64,000 bases of DNA from the NCBI RefSeq assembly GCF_001610975.1, contig NZ_CP013342.1, forward strand, positions 1,488,001 through 1,552,000, given 5' to 3'. This DNA comes from Sphingopyxis terrae subsp. terrae NBRC 15098. Lineage in GTDB: Bacteria; Pseudomonadota; Alphaproteobacteria; Sphingomonadales; Sphingomonadaceae. The position numbers and the translations under genes were made by a program. The notes below the pieces were generated by a model. It had not been told where the DNA came from and ran no database searches. It worked only from the letters and a program-made list of their open reading frames with translations. Below, piece after piece: positions 1 to 9,250 of this stretch (positions are counted from its first letter, which is position 1; each line of letters opens with the position of its first letter).

Positions 1-2
1 AA

Positions 3-590
3 CGCGCCGAAATCTACGATCTCGTTCGCGACGCGAAGATCCCGGGCTTCGTTACGGTTTCCGGCGACCGCCACAGCTTCTGGGCCGGATATGCAGCGCC
101 TGCCCTGCCGCCCGCGGAATTCGCGCCGGTCGGGCTCAGCTTCATCACCGGTTCGATATCCGCTCCCGGCCTTGGCGAAGCTGCCGAGTTCTTCAAGGAA
201 TCGGCCTTGCGCCCGCTCTATGTTCGAAAGGTCGAAGGCGCTCCGCCCGAGCACACGATCAACCTCACAATCAAGCGCGGGGTGCGCGCGGCGCTCGAAT
301 ATGCGGCGAACGGCGACATCGAAGCCGCCCGGGCGCTGACCAATCCCGACGTTGCGCCCCATCTCGAATTCGTCGACATGGCCGGTCACGGCTATGCAGT
401 TGTCAGCGCAGGGCCCGACACCATCGAAACCGAGTTCGTGTGCATCGTCCGCCCGATCGCGCGGGCGAAAACCGCCGATGGCGGTCCGCTTCGCTACCGC
501 GTCTCGCACCACGCCCAAATGTGGCAGCCAGGGGCACAGCCCAGGCTCGAACAGCGCATTGTCGAGGGGGACGCGAAGCTCTCGATCTGA
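3..590 (+). CDS. PhoD-like alkaline phosphatase, C-terminal part
   Basis: The reading frame is open from the left window edge, so the start and the N-terminal catalytic half are missing; about 195 codons remain. The motif VSGDRHSFW near the start is the typical late metal-binding segment of PhoD-like metallophosphatases, which release phosphate from mono- or diesters, usually in the periplasm. The following text (FITGSISAPG, then HINLTI-like beta strands ending in RVSHHAQMW) fits the C-terminal domain of the family. No operon link to the genes to the right is visible: about 180 bases separate it from the converging neighbour. Substrate cannot be told from this fragment. Confidence 0.72.
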   Translation, partial: RAEIYDLVRDAKIPGFVTVSGDRHSFWAGYAAPALPPAEFAPVGLSFITGSISAPGLGEAAEFFKESALRPLYVRKVEGAPPEHTINLTIKRGVRAALEYAANGDIEAARALTNPDVAPHLEFVDMAGHGYAVVSAGPDTIETEFVCIVRPIARAKTADGGPLRYRVSHHAQMWQPGAQPRLEQRIVEGDAKLSI

Positions 591-772
591 AGCTCTCTTC
601 GGATAATCGGTTGCAACGAGCCCGGACGAATTGCGTGCATCCACCAAAAGCGGTCATCGCAGGACACCGAAACCATCTGGATCGCAACAATGCTCATCTG
701 AGCGCTGAATGCCTGTCGGCAGAAGGAGCTCGGCGGAGATCAAGTTTCCGGCGGCCGCTGAAATCCGCGCAG

Positions 773-1933
773 CTATTCTATGATGGACTTTTGCTGCAGC
801 GATCGGATTTCATTTTCGCTGACAGCCCAGTCGATCAGGCTGCCGGGCAAATCGGGCCTCGAAACCACGGGGCTTGGTGACCGGAGGATGGACCGCGAAA
901 ATCGCGGCGCGGGTGCCGGTTGCAATGAGCGGCCCGAATGAGCATGCGCTTCACGCGCGCGATTCGCGGGATGATCGGCCGCCTCGTCAAAGGTCAGCAC
1001 TGGCGAGACGCAGGCATCGAGCCGATCGAAAATTGCGCACCATTCGCGCTGCGAACGCGAGCGGAATATCGGCTCGATCCGGCGCGTGCGGTCGGGCCAG
1101 ACGTCGGGGTTGAGATAGTCGGGAAAATCCCCGGGGTCGAGACCAAGCCCCGCCAGAAACGCATCATGGAACTCGCGCTCGAGCGCGCCGACAGCCATGT
1201 GCCGGCCATCGGCGGCTACATAGCAGCGATAGAAATAGGCGCTTCCGTCGAGAAGATTGCCGGTGCGCTCCCGCTTCCAAAGGCCCATCTGCATCCAGCC
1301 CGCCATCTGGGTCAGCAGAACCGAAATACCGTCGACCATCGCCACGTCGAGAATCTGGCCCTTGCCCGAGCGCTGCCGCTCGACCAGCGCAGCGAGCACC
1401 CCCATGGCGAGGAATGTGCCGCCGCCGCCAAAGTTACCGACCAGATTGAGCGGCGGCGTCGGCGGCGCGTCACTCGGCCCGATAGGATAGAGGGCGCCGG
1501 CGAGCGCGAGATAGTTGATGTCATGTCCTGCGCGCGACGCCAGAGGGCCGGCCTGCCCCCACCCGCTCATGCGCGCATAAATCAGACGCGGATTGGCTTC
1601 GCAGAGTATTTCGGGACCGAGTCCGAGCCGTTCCATCGCGCCCGGTCGATACCCTTCGATAAGAACGTCTGCCTTCATTGCCAGTTCGCGAACGAGATTG
1701 TGTCCTTCGGGCGATTTCAAATCGACCGCCACCGAGGGGCGGTTGCGATAAAGAAAGTCGAACTGCGGATCGCCGCCAAGCGGACGCCCGGCGCCGAAGC
1801 GTTCAATGCGCAGGATGTCGGCGCCCAGATCGGCGAGCAGCATGGCGCCAAAAGGCGTCGGGCCAAGCCCGGAAAATTCCAGAATCCGAATACCGGCAGC
1901 CGGCGGCGCAGAGCCATTTTCTTTTTCTATCAT
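773..1933 (-). CDS. CaiB/BaiF family acyl-CoA racemase or CoA-transferase
   Basis: The product, about 386 residues, belongs to the class III CoA-transferase fold. ILEFSGLGPTPFGAMLLADLGAD at the N-terminus, the VDLKSPEG segment and GHDINYLALAG (around residue 120) resemble alpha-methylacyl-CoA racemase, which inverts the methyl branch of 2-methylacyl-CoA before beta-oxidation. The His of GHD is kept. The segment that reads LVGDFGGGS in the mycobacterial racemase, as I recall it, reads LVGNFGGGG here, so the partner catalytic Asp appears to be Asn. It may therefore be a CoA-transferase or an altered racemase. I chose the ATG at 1933 by family length; an in-frame ATG at 1981 is possible and would overlap nothing. 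It is divergent from the alcohol dehydrogenase, with a shared operator-like site between them. Confidence 0.85.
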   Translation of the reverse strand: MIEKENGSAPPAAGIRILEFSGLGPTPFGAMLLADLGADILRIERFGAGRPLGGDPQFDFLYRNRPSVAVDLKSPEGHNLVRELAMKADVLIEGYRPGAMERLGLGPEILCEANPRLIYARMSGWGQAGPLASRAGHDINYLALAGALYPIGPSDAPPTPPLNLVGNFGGGGTFLAMGVLAALVERQRSGKGQILDVAMVDGISVLLTQMAGWMQMGLWKRERTGNLLDGSAYFYRCYVAADGRHMAVGALEREFHDAFLAGLGLDPGDFPDYLNPDVWPDRTRRIEPIFRSRSQREWCAIFDRLDACVSPVLTFDEAADHPANRAREAHAHSGRSLQPAPAPRFSRSILRSPSPVVSRPDLPGSLIDWAVSENEIRSLQQKSIIE

Positions 1934-1992
1934 AGGTTTGTCATCCGTCTCCCTTGGCGGGCTCGCCGCCCATATTCCCATCAGTTGAAAAA

Positions 1993-2008
1993 TATACTAG
2001 CCAGTATA
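1993..2008. promoter_or_regulatory. Operator-like palindrome, site A of putative TetR regulon
   Basis: TATACT-AGCC-AGTATA is a perfect inverted repeat with 6-base arms. It lies between the divergent CaiB-type gene and the alcohol dehydrogenase operon. It shares the pattern T(A/C)TAC..G..AGTA with sites at 12471 and 13301, next to the TonB receptor and the TetR gene. The length and symmetry suit a TetR dimer; binding is inference. Confidence 0.6.
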
Positions 2009-2072
2009 CGCTTCTCCTGTCACTATCTGATTCACCAGACCGGCGCAGACCGGACGATCAGAGGAGAGCGAG

Positions 2073-3251
2073 ATGTCTAAGATCACCCCGAGCGAATTGC
2101 GCTTCACCCGGACCGAGCGGGTTACCATGGGCGTCCCCACGGCTGAGGCGATTGCCGACCAGGCCGCCAAGATGGGGTGCAACAAGGTTTTTCTGCTGGC
2201 ATCGGCGACGCTGCGCGAACAAACCGGCGAAATCGGCTTGATCGAGGCGGCGCTTGGCGACCGTCATGCCGCAACCTTCAGCGGGGTCGCGCCGCACGCG
2301 CCGCGCAGCGATGTCCTCAACGCCGCCGATGCCGCGCGCGCCGCGGGTGCCGACCTGATTGTCTCGGTCGGCGGAGGTTCAGTCACCGACAGTGCAAAGA
2401 TCGTCGCCCTGCTGATCAAGCATGATGTGCGAAGCGTCGAGGCGTTCGAACCGCTGCGCACCTTTGTCACCGATGCAGGCGAGGTGATCAACCCGATCAC
2501 GATCGGTCCCGATATTCCGGTCATCTGCGTGCCGACCACGCTTTCCGGCGGAGAGTTCAACGCGCTGTCGGGCGCCACCGACGAGGTCACCCAGCACAAG
2601 CAGGGCTATGAGCACCGCAACATGGCGCCCGTCATGGTCGTTCTCGATCCCGCCATCACGCGCCACACGCCCGAATGGCTCTGGCTCTCGACCGGCGTCC
2701 GTTCGGTAGACCATGCGGTCGAGACCTTGTCCTCCTACCAGTCGAACGACTTTGCCGACGGTCTTGCCGAAAGCGCCCTGCGACTGCTTGTCGAGGGGCT
2801 GCCGCGCGTGAAGGCGGATCCGGGCGATCTCGAAGGCCGCCTGAAATGCCAGATCGGCGCATGGCAGTCGATGATCAGCATCATCGGCGGCGTTCCAATG
2901 GGCGCAAGCCACGCAATTGGCCATATTCTGGGCGGCACCTGCGATGTCCCGCACGGATATACCTCCTGCGTGATGTCGCCTTATGTCCTGGCGTGGAACG
3001 CCGAGCATGATGCAAGCCGTCAGGCGCGCACGCTCGCGGTGCTCGGGGGCGAGCATGCGAGCGCTTCGGCAGCGCTCGATGCCTTCATCGCGGGGCTGGG
3101 AATGCCGCGGAGGCTGAGCGAGGTGGGGGTAGACGAAAGCCGCTTCCAGCAGGTCGCCGAATATACGCTTCTCGACATCTGGGGCCGCACCAATCCCCGG
3201 CCGGTCACCTCGGCCGCCGACATCCTCGAAATCCTTCGGCGCGCCGCCTGA
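2073..3251 (+). CDS. Iron-containing alcohol dehydrogenase family protein
   Basis: The 392-residue product carries the nucleotide-binding signature SVGGGSVTDSAK (about residues 104-115) and the later metal-ligand region with HAIGHILGG and DVPHGYTS, as in iron-dependent alcohol dehydrogenases and maleylacetate reductases. The reaction is NAD(P)-linked oxidation of an alcohol or reduction of a ketone in the cytoplasm. A good ribosome binding site (GAGGAGAGCGAG) precedes the ATG. It is the first gene of a plus-strand run ending at 7994 and lies 65 bases after operator-like site A. The order alcohol dehydrogenase, ligase, Baeyer-Villiger monooxygenase suggests it makes the ketone used by the monooxygenase, or processes the product alcohol. 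A maleylacetate reductase role is less likely because no ring-cleavage dioxygenase is nearby. Confidence 0.88.
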   Translation: MSKITPSELRFTRTERVTMGVPTAEAIADQAAKMGCNKVFLLASATLREQTGEIGLIEAALGDRHAATFSGVAPHAPRSDVLNAADAARAAGADLIVSVGGGSVTDSAKIVALLIKHDVRSVEAFEPLRTFVTDAGEVINPITIGPDIPVICVPTTLSGGEFNALSGATDEVTQHKQGYEHRNMAPVMVVLDPAITRHTPEWLWLSTGVRSVDHAVETLSSYQSNDFADGLAESALRLLVEGLPRVKADPGDLEGRLKCQIGAWQSMISIIGGVPMGASHAIGHILGGTCDVPHGYTSCVMSPYVLAWNAEHDASRQARTLAVLGGEHASASAALDAFIAGLGMPRRLSEVGVDESRFQQVAEYTLLDIWGRTNPRPVTSAADILEILRRAA

Positions 3252-3298
3252 CGATGGCCGGAGCCGGGACGATAGCCAAGGAAGACAGAGGGGTGACT

Positions 3299-4933
3299 AT
3301 GCCGGACGCCGCGCGAGCGAGAGACTTTCAGGATCCGCGCATTCCCAATCGCGACGAATGCGTGCTGCGCTACCTGCTCGACCGCTGGGCGGCCGAGCGG
3401 CCCGACAAGGCGCATATCGTCTTTCCGGACGGGTCCGAATGGAGCTTTGCTGACATCCGCGCCCGCGTTCGCGACAAGGCCGCCGGCCTGCGCGCGCTCG
3501 GCGTCAAGCAGGGCGATCATGTGGCGGTGTGGCTGCCAAATGGGCCCGACGCGCTTTTGGCCTTTTATGCGATCAACTACCTCGGCGCCGTCTTCGTGCC
3601 TTTCAACACCGCTTATCGGGGCGGCTTGCTCGAGCATGTGCTTGCCAACGCGTCGGCGCGGCTTCTGCTGGTTCACCCCGATCTTGTACCGCGTCTCGCC
3701 GAAGTCGATCTTGGCGGTCTCGAACGTCTTGTTGTCACGACAGCCGGCACCGCGGCGCAAGCCCCTCTTCCGGTGGTGCGTTACGACGATGTGGAAGGCG
3801 ACCCCTCGGACGGGTTGCCGCTCGAACGACCGATCGAACCCTGGGACATCCAGTCGATCATCTACACGTCGGGCACGACGGGTCCCTCGAAGGGCGTCCT
3901 GTCGTCCTATCTTCACATGTTCTCGAATGCCGGACCCGAAAGCTGGCCGATGGTGGGCGAGGACGACCGCTATATGTGTGTCGCGCCGATCTTTCACATC
4001 GGCGGGATGGGGCCGCCGTTCGTCATGCTCGCGCGCGGCGCTTCGGTCGCGCTGATCGACAATTTTTCGACCGACGAATTCTGGGCAGTTGCAAAGCGAA
4101 CCGGCGCCACCGTCGTCTTTCTGCTCGGCGTCATGGCCACATTCCTGCTCAAGGCGCCTCCGGCCGCGCAGGACCGCGACCACGGGGTCAAGAAGGCCTT
4201 CATGGTGCCGTTGACCGGCGATGCGCCCGCCTTCACCGAGAGGTTCGGAATCGATATCTACACGATCTTCAACATGACCGAGATTTCCTCGCCGATCGTG
4301 TCGGAAGCCAATCCGGTGAAGGTCGGCACCTGCGGGCGGGTGCGCCCGGGGGTCGAGGTCCGCCTCGTCGACGGCGATGATTGCGAGGTCGCCATCGGGG
4401 AGATCGGCGAGATGCTCGTCCGCACCGACCGGCCCTGGGCGATGAACAGCGGCTATAATGCGAACCCCGAGGCGACCGCGGAGGCGTGGCGCAACGGCTG
4501 GTTCCACACCGGCGACGCCTTTCGCCGTGACGAGGATGGCTATTATTATTTTGTCGACCGGGTCAAAGACGCGATCCGGCGCCGGGGCGAGAATATCTCG
4601 TCCTTCGAAGTCGAGGCCGAAGTCTGCCGCCACCCCGACGTTCGCGAGGCGGCTGCTATCGCCGTGCCGAGCGAATATTCCGAGGATGAGGTGATGGTCA
4701 TTGTCGCACCGGTGCCCGGCCGGTCGATTGACTGCCCCGCGCTCGCGCAATTCCTGATCGAAGCCATGCCCTATTTCATGGTCCCGCGCTATTTTCGCGT
4801 GTTGGACGAACTGCCGAAGACGCCATCGGCAAAAGTGTTGAAGACCGATCTGCGGCGCGAGGGCGTCACGCACGACACCTGGGATCGCGAGGCGGCCGGT
4901 CTGCGGGTTCGCCGCGAATCCTTCTCGCCATGA
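3299..4933 (+). CDS. Acyl-CoA ligase (AMP-binding family)
   Basis: The product (about 544 residues) is an adenylate-forming ligase that activates a carboxylic acid to its CoA thioester with ATP. Motif A3 is IIYTSGTTGPSKG, a later IFNMTEISSP segment matches A5, WFHTGDAFRRDEDGYYYFVDR matches A7-A8, and PKTPSAKVLK near the end supplies the catalytic lysine. The closest look is to crotonobetaine/carnitine-CoA ligase. I prefer the ATG at 3299 because GAAGACAGAGGGG lies just upstream; an in-frame ATG at 3254, two bases after the previous stop, has no such signal. It is co-directional with both neighbours and likely supplies substrate for the CaiB-type enzyme. Confidence 0.88.
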   Translation: MPDAARARDFQDPRIPNRDECVLRYLLDRWAAERPDKAHIVFPDGSEWSFADIRARVRDKAAGLRALGVKQGDHVAVWLPNGPDALLAFYAINYLGAVFVPFNTAYRGGLLEHVLANASARLLLVHPDLVPRLAEVDLGGLERLVVTTAGTAAQAPLPVVRYDDVEGDPSDGLPLERPIEPWDIQSIIYTSGTTGPSKGVLSSYLHMFSNAGPESWPMVGEDDRYMCVAPIFHIGGMGPPFVMLARGASVALIDNFSTDEFWAVAKRTGATVVFLLGVMATFLLKAPPAAQDRDHGVKKAFMVPLTGDAPAFTERFGIDIYTIFNMTEISSPIVSEANPVKVGTCGRVRPGVEVRLVDGDDCEVAIGEIGEMLVRTDRPWAMNSGYNANPEATAEAWRNGWFHTGDAFRRDEDGYYYFVDRVKDAIRRRGENISSFEVEAEVCRHPDVREAAAIAVPSEYSEDEVMVIVAPVPGRSIDCPALAQFLIEAMPYFMVPRYFRVLDELPKTPSAKVLKTDLRREGVTHDTWDREAAGLRVRRESFSP

Positions 4934-5036
4934 TCCTTCCGGCCTCCGCATCGCGCGCGGGGCACCGCCCTCGCTTCACCGGCGTCGTAGCCGGCGCACG
5001 CGCCCGTTTTTCCGCTTTTTTCAGGATATTTGTCAG

Positions 5037-6998
5037 ATGACCCAACCGATAACCGACCGGCCGATCGCTGCGGACCGGATCGACTGGCCGCTTTTGGAAT
5101 CGGGGGTGGAGCAGGCAAATATCCCTGCCCTGCTGATGCTGCTTCACCAGATGACCGGCGAGGAAAAGTGGCTCGAAGATCCCTATCGGCCGGCACGCGC
5201 ACCGGGCCTCGATGACAATGACAGCGGCCAGCTGCCCGAGGACATCCAGCGCGAGGTGCGCGAAGCCGCACGGCTGGCAATCAAGGCCTGGCTGACGGGC
5301 ACGCCGCTCGCCCTGCCGCGGCCCGACAATGCGCATCTCGCCAGGATGCTGAGCGTGGCAATGACCGAGCATGTTCCCGAGGAATATGGCGATATCGTCG
5401 CCGCCGGGATGCTGTACGCGCCGACGCCGCGTGCGATACCACCCTTGCTCAAGACCAAGTCGGCGATCGTGATCGGAGGCGGAATCTCTGGCATTTGCGC
5501 CGGGATCGAGCTTCAGCGGCTGGGCATCGATTATGTGCTGTTCGAGAAGAACGAGGATTTCGGCGGCACCTGGTTCGAGAATCGCTACCCGGGATGCGGG
5601 GTCGATACGCCTTCGCTGACCTATACATTCTCATGTCGGCCCAACGACTGGTCGAAATATTTCCCGCTGCGCGACGAGATCGAGAATTATCTTCTCGAAA
5701 CCGCGCGCGAATATGGGCTGGCAGCGCACGCACAGTTCAATTCGAAGGTCGAGTCGGCGCGGTGGATCGACGACGCGCAGCAGTGGGAGGTCGTGGTCTC
5801 GAAGCCCGATGGCAGCACGGCCGCGCATCGCGCGGACTATCTCTTCAGCGCGGTGGGCATTCTCAACATCCCCCAATATCCGAGCATCGAAGGTCTCGAC
5901 GGCTTTGAGGGCGAAGTGATCCACACCAGCCGCTGGCCGCAAGGCGCCGATCTTTCGGGCAAGCGGGTCGCGGTGATCGGCAATGGCGCATCGGGCATGC
6001 AGGTTGCTCCGGCGATTGCCGACGAGGTGCGTTCGCTCACCCTTTTTGCGCGGTCGAAACAATGGGCGGCGCCGTTTCCGCAGTTCCGCAAATCGGTTCC
6101 CGACGGCGTGCGCTATCTGATGCAGGCCGTGCCGCTCTATCGGGCCTGGCTCGAACAGCGTCTGTCGTGGACGTTCAATGACCGCGTCCATGGCACGCTT
6201 CGACGCGATCCCGGCTGGCCGCACCCCGAACGCGCGGTCAATGCGATCAACGATGGTCACCGCCGCCATTTCACCCGCTACGTCGAAGAGCAGCTGGCCG
6301 AGCGGCCCGACCTGATAGCGGATGTGCTTCCCGACTATCCGCCCTTCGCGAAGCGGATGCTGCTCGACAACGGCTGGTATCGCACGCTCCTCAAGCCCAA
6401 TGTCCAGCTGATTCCCGAACATCTGGCGCGGGTGGAGGGGAATCGATTGATCTCGTCGTCGGGGATCGAGGTCGAAGCCGACGTCATCATTCTTGCGACC
6501 GGATTCCAGACCACCCGCGTTCTCGGCTCCTATGAGGTGATCGGACGGAACGGCGCGTTGCTGCGCGACATCTGGGGCGAAGATGACGCCGCTGCCTATC
6601 TCGGGACACTGGTGCCGGGCTTTCCCAATCTGTTCATTCTGCTCGGTCCCAATGTCGGTTCGGGCCATGGCGGCAGCATGATCCGCAACATCGAAAACCA
6701 GATGCATTTTGCGGGCGAGGTCGTTCTTGCAAGCGCCGCCCGCGGGGCCGCAACGGTCGAGGTGAAGGATGAGGTTTATCAGGACTATCGGCGGCAGATC
6801 GACGAAGCGCATGAGAAGCTCGTGTGGACGCATCCTGGGACCGAGAACTGGTACCGAAACGCGAAGGGCCGCGTGATTGCAATCACGCCGTGGCGTAACG
6901 ATGCCTTCTGGCGCATGACCCGCTCGCCCAATGCGGACGACCTGGCTTTCGGGCGGCAGGACAGCGACGGGCTCGATGCCCGCGCCGAAGCCGGTTAG
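5037..6998 (+). CDS. Baeyer-Villiger-type flavin monooxygenase
   Basis: At 653 residues it is longer than cyclohexanone monooxygenase (about 540) and has an N-terminal extension of about 140 residues, as in 4-hydroxyacetophenone monooxygenase. The FAD motif is VIGGGISGICAG (about residue 144) and the fingerprint FEGEVIHTSRWP (residues 290-301) fits FxGxxxHxxxWP exactly. The NADPH motif VAVIGNGASG follows, and VIILATGFQ lies further on. Enzymes of this kind insert oxygen next to a ketone to give an ester or lactone, using NADPH and O2. A gap of 103 bases after the ligase gene without an obvious terminator suggests one transcript. The nearby P450, dehydrogenase and lactonase-like hydrolase make a ketone-to-lactone route plausible; the substrate is unknown. 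Confidence 0.9.
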   Translation: MTQPITDRPIAADRIDWPLLESGVEQANIPALLMLLHQMTGEEKWLEDPYRPARAPGLDDNDSGQLPEDIQREVREAARLAIKAWLTGTPLALPRPDNAHLARMLSVAMTEHVPEEYGDIVAAGMLYAPTPRAIPPLLKTKSAIVIGGGISGICAGIELQRLGIDYVLFEKNEDFGGTWFENRYPGCGVDTPSLTYTFSCRPNDWSKYFPLRDEIENYLLETAREYGLAAHAQFNSKVESARWIDDAQQWEVVVSKPDGSTAAHRADYLFSAVGILNIPQYPSIEGLDGFEGEVIHTSRWPQGADLSGKRVAVIGNGASGMQVAPAIADEVRSLTLFARSKQWAAPFPQFRKSVPDGVRYLMQAVPLYRAWLEQRLSWTFNDRVHGTLRRDPGWPHPERAVNAINDGHRRHFTRYVEEQLAERPDLIADVLPDYPPFAKRMLLDNGWYRTLLKPNVQLIPEHLARVEGNRLISSSGIEVEADVIILATGFQTTRVLGSYEVIGRNGALLRDIWGEDDAAAYLGTLVPGFPNLFILLGPNVGSGHGGSMIRNIENQMHFAGEVVLASAARGAATVEVKDEVYQDYRRQIDEAHEKLVWTHPGTENWYRNAKGRVIAITPWRNDAFWRMTRSPNADDLAFGRQDSDGLDARAEAG

Positions 6999-7019
6999 GC
7001 GGCGGCGAGGCCAAAACCG

Positions 7020-7994
7020 ATGAAAGTCTTTCAAGGCCGCCGCCTCGGCGCGATCGAGGATTTCGCGATTGAGGAGCGGGCCAGCCTCCCGCCGGGTCCC
7101 GGTCAAATCCGCGTCCATGTCGAAGCGACCGCGCTCGGTTTTGTCGATGCACTCGTGATGCGCGGCCTTTACCAGGTGCAGCCCTCGTTGCCCTTCATTC
7201 CGGGAGGCGAGATTGTCGGTCGCATCGAGGCGGTGGGCGATGATGTCGAGGGCTTTACGGAAGGCCAGCGCATCGCGAGCTGGCAATTCGGCGGCGGGCT
7301 TGCCGAACAGGCGATCGTCAGCGCCGCAAGCAGCGTGGCGGTGCCCGATGCCCTTGATGCCGCAGGCGCTTCGGCACTTATCCTCGACTTCCTGACGGCC
7401 TATTACGGGCTTTTCGATCGCGGCCAATATGAAGCAGGCCAGTCGCTGCTCGTGACCGGAGCATCGGGCGGGGTGGGATCGGCGGCGGTCCAGCTCGCCT
7501 ATGCCAGCGGCGGCCGCGTCGCCGCCCTGGCCTCGGGAGACGCCAAGATACGCCATGTTGCGGGCCTCGGCGCCGAGCTGGTGCTCGACTATCGCAATCC
7601 CGACTGGCGCGCCGACCTCAAGACCCGCTATCCCGGCGGGATCGATCGCGTGTTCGATCCGGTCGGCGGCGCGCTGTTCGAGCCCTGTTTCCGCTCGCTC
7701 GCCAAACATGGCCGGCACCTGGTCGTCGGCTTCGCGTCGGGTGACGAAATCCCGCGGCTTCCTGCCAATCTGCCGCTGCTCAAGTCGGGCGAACTGGCGG
7801 GCGTGGATGCGCGCTATCTTGGCGAAAGCGATCCGGCGCGGGTGCGGACGATCCTCGCCATCATCTTCCGCCTTGCCGAGCGCGGCCGGATCCGGCCCGT
7901 CATCGATCAGCGCTTCGCCCTGTCCGACGCCCCCGCCGCGCTACGCGCTCTCGCGTCGGGTACGCGGATCGGAAAGATCATCGTCACCCCCTGA
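7020..7994 (+). CDS. NADPH:quinone oxidoreductase-like (medium-chain) reductase
   Basis: The 324-residue product has the GroES-like N-terminal part (LPFIPGGEIVGRIEAVGDDV) and the Rossmann part with LLVTGASGGVGSAAVQLA (about residues 143-160). The cysteine-rich structural zinc loop of zinc alcohol dehydrogenases is absent, which fits the zinc-free quinone oxidoreductase branch. Members reduce quinones, enoyl groups or acryloyl-CoA with NADPH. It starts 21 bases after the monooxygenase and ends 4 bases before the converging P450 stop, so it closes the plus-strand operon. A role in reducing an unsaturated intermediate of the pathway is inference. Confidence 0.87.
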   Translation: MKVFQGRRLGAIEDFAIEERASLPPGPGQIRVHVEATALGFVDALVMRGLYQVQPSLPFIPGGEIVGRIEAVGDDVEGFTEGQRIASWQFGGGLAEQAIVSAASSVAVPDALDAAGASALILDFLTAYYGLFDRGQYEAGQSLLVTGASGGVGSAAVQLAYASGGRVAALASGDAKIRHVAGLGAELVLDYRNPDWRADLKTRYPGGIDRVFDPVGGALFEPCFRSLAKHGRHLVVGFASGDEIPRLPANLPLLKSGELAGVDARYLGESDPARVRTILAIIFRLAERGRIRPVIDQRFALSDAPAALRALASGTRIGKIIVTP

Positions 7995-7998
7995 CGCG

Positions 7999-9231
7999 TC
8001 ACCACTGCGCGCGAAGCGCGCTCATGCCACGGAACAGAAATCCCTCGCGCCATGCCGGCGCGTCGATGTCGACGGTCAGCCCCGGCAGGCGCGTCGCCAG
8101 CCTTTCGAAGGCGATCCGGCCTTCGAGCCGGGCCAGTTCGGCGCCGACGCAAAAATGAATGCCGCCGCCAAAGCTGAGGTGCCGAGCCGCATTGCCGCGA
8201 CCGATATCGAAGCGGTCGGGATCGTCGAACAGCCGCGGATCACGGTTTCCGGCGCCGATGAGGGTGAGAACCTTCTCGCCCTGCGCGATCGACTGTCCGC
8301 GGATTTCGGTTGCTCGCAGTGCGGTGCGATAGGTTGCAATGAGCGAGCTTTCGTAGCGCAGCACTTCATCGACCACGCCTGCAGCAAGGGTTTCCGGTTC
8401 GCCGACAAGACGCCGCCATTGATCGGGAAAGCGGCTGAAGCAGAGCAGGCCGTTGCCGATCATGTGCGCGGTCGTCTCAAAGCCAGCCCCGAACAGGCCG
8501 ATGGCGACGGTGACCAGTTCATCGTGCGAAAGCGCATCCTCGGCACCTCCGGCCTGGACTAGCGCGGTGGCGAGATCGTCCCTGGGCGCCGCCTTTCGCT
8601 CGTCGAACAGCGTCTCGAAAAATTGCTGCAGCACGGCGATCTGCCTATTCGCGGTTGCCAGTTCCGCGTCGGTGAGCGCGCGCGCTTCAAAGACGATGAA
8701 GCTTTGCGCAATGGCATCGATTACCGTCTTGAGACGGGCATCTTCGGGATCAATGCCGAGCATGTCGCACATGACGCGGACCGGAAGTTCATAAGCGAAG
8801 CGCGCGATCAGATCGCCTTCCCGGTCGGCGGCGAAATCGTCGATCAAGCGATCGGTGATTTCACGAATCCGCGGCTCCATGGCGCGAACCCGCCGTGCGG
8901 TCAGCGCCCCCGTCACCAGTCCGCGCACGCGCGTGTGATGCGGCGGGTCCTGCATCAGAAACACCTCGGACAGCCATTTATAGCCTCGCTGTCCCATCAC
9001 ATCGAAATCCGGGCCATAGAAAAGGCGAATATTCTCGACAAAATCGCCCTGCCCGAACGCCTCGCGGTTCATCAGGACCGAGCGTATATCGTCGTAACGG
9101 CTGACCACCCAATAGCCATGCGCGGACCGGTGAATCGGATCCTGCTCGCGAAGCCGGGCAAAAGCGTCGTAAGGATCGGCCTTCAGCGACGCATCGCCGG
9201 GCGAAAAGGGCGGCAAGGCAAGCTCGGTCAT
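7999..9231 (-). CDS. Cytochrome P450
   Basis: The 410-residue soluble P450 shows the I-helix oxygen-activation motif GAGFETT, the K-helix ExxR as EVLR, and the heme loop SFGGGIHFCVGAELARLEG with the thiolate ligand at about Cys361. The length fits bacterial class I P450s that need separate ferredoxin and reductase; neither is in the window. I chose the ATG at 9231 (MTELALPPF); the frame stays open further upstream but has no homology-like sequence there. It follows the metallo-hydrolase by 19 bases on the same strand, so it is probably transcribed with the TonB receptor. It likely makes the first hydroxylation of an imported hydrophobic substrate. Confidence 0.93.
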   Translation of the reverse strand: MTELALPPFSPGDASLKADPYDAFARLREQDPIHRSAHGYWVVSRYDDIRSVLMNREAFGQGDFVENIRLFYGPDFDVMGQRGYKWLSEVFLMQDPPHHTRVRGLVTGALTARRVRAMEPRIREITDRLIDDFAADREGDLIARFAYELPVRVMCDMLGIDPEDARLKTVIDAIAQSFIVFEARALTDAELATANRQIAVLQQFFETLFDERKAAPRDDLATALVQAGGAEDALSHDELVTVAIGLFGAGFETTAHMIGNGLLCFSRFPDQWRRLVGEPETLAAGVVDEVLRYESSLIATYRTALRATEIRGQSIAQGEKVLTLIGAGNRDPRLFDDPDRFDIGRGNAARHLSFGGGIHFCVGAELARLEGRIAFERLATRLPGLTVDIDAPAWREGFLFRGMSALRAQW

Positions 9232-9250
9232 CGCAGCGCCTCGGTCAATG

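Noticed and set aside
3020..4951. Long minus-strand frame of 643 codons opposite the acyl-CoA ligase
   Set aside because: It mirrors the codon pattern of the ligase gene, is rich in Arg/His/Gly without domain motifs, and is the usual GC-rich antisense artefact. The same holds for 5631-7718 (-), 9248-11110 (+), 47391-49127 (-) and 59130-61208 (+).
2073..6998. 4-hydroxyacetophenone pathway with maleylacetate reductase
   Set aside because: The monooxygenase and iron dehydrogenase families fit, but no hydroquinone or hydroxyquinol dioxygenase, semialdehyde dehydrogenase or aryl-ester esterase of that pathway is present.
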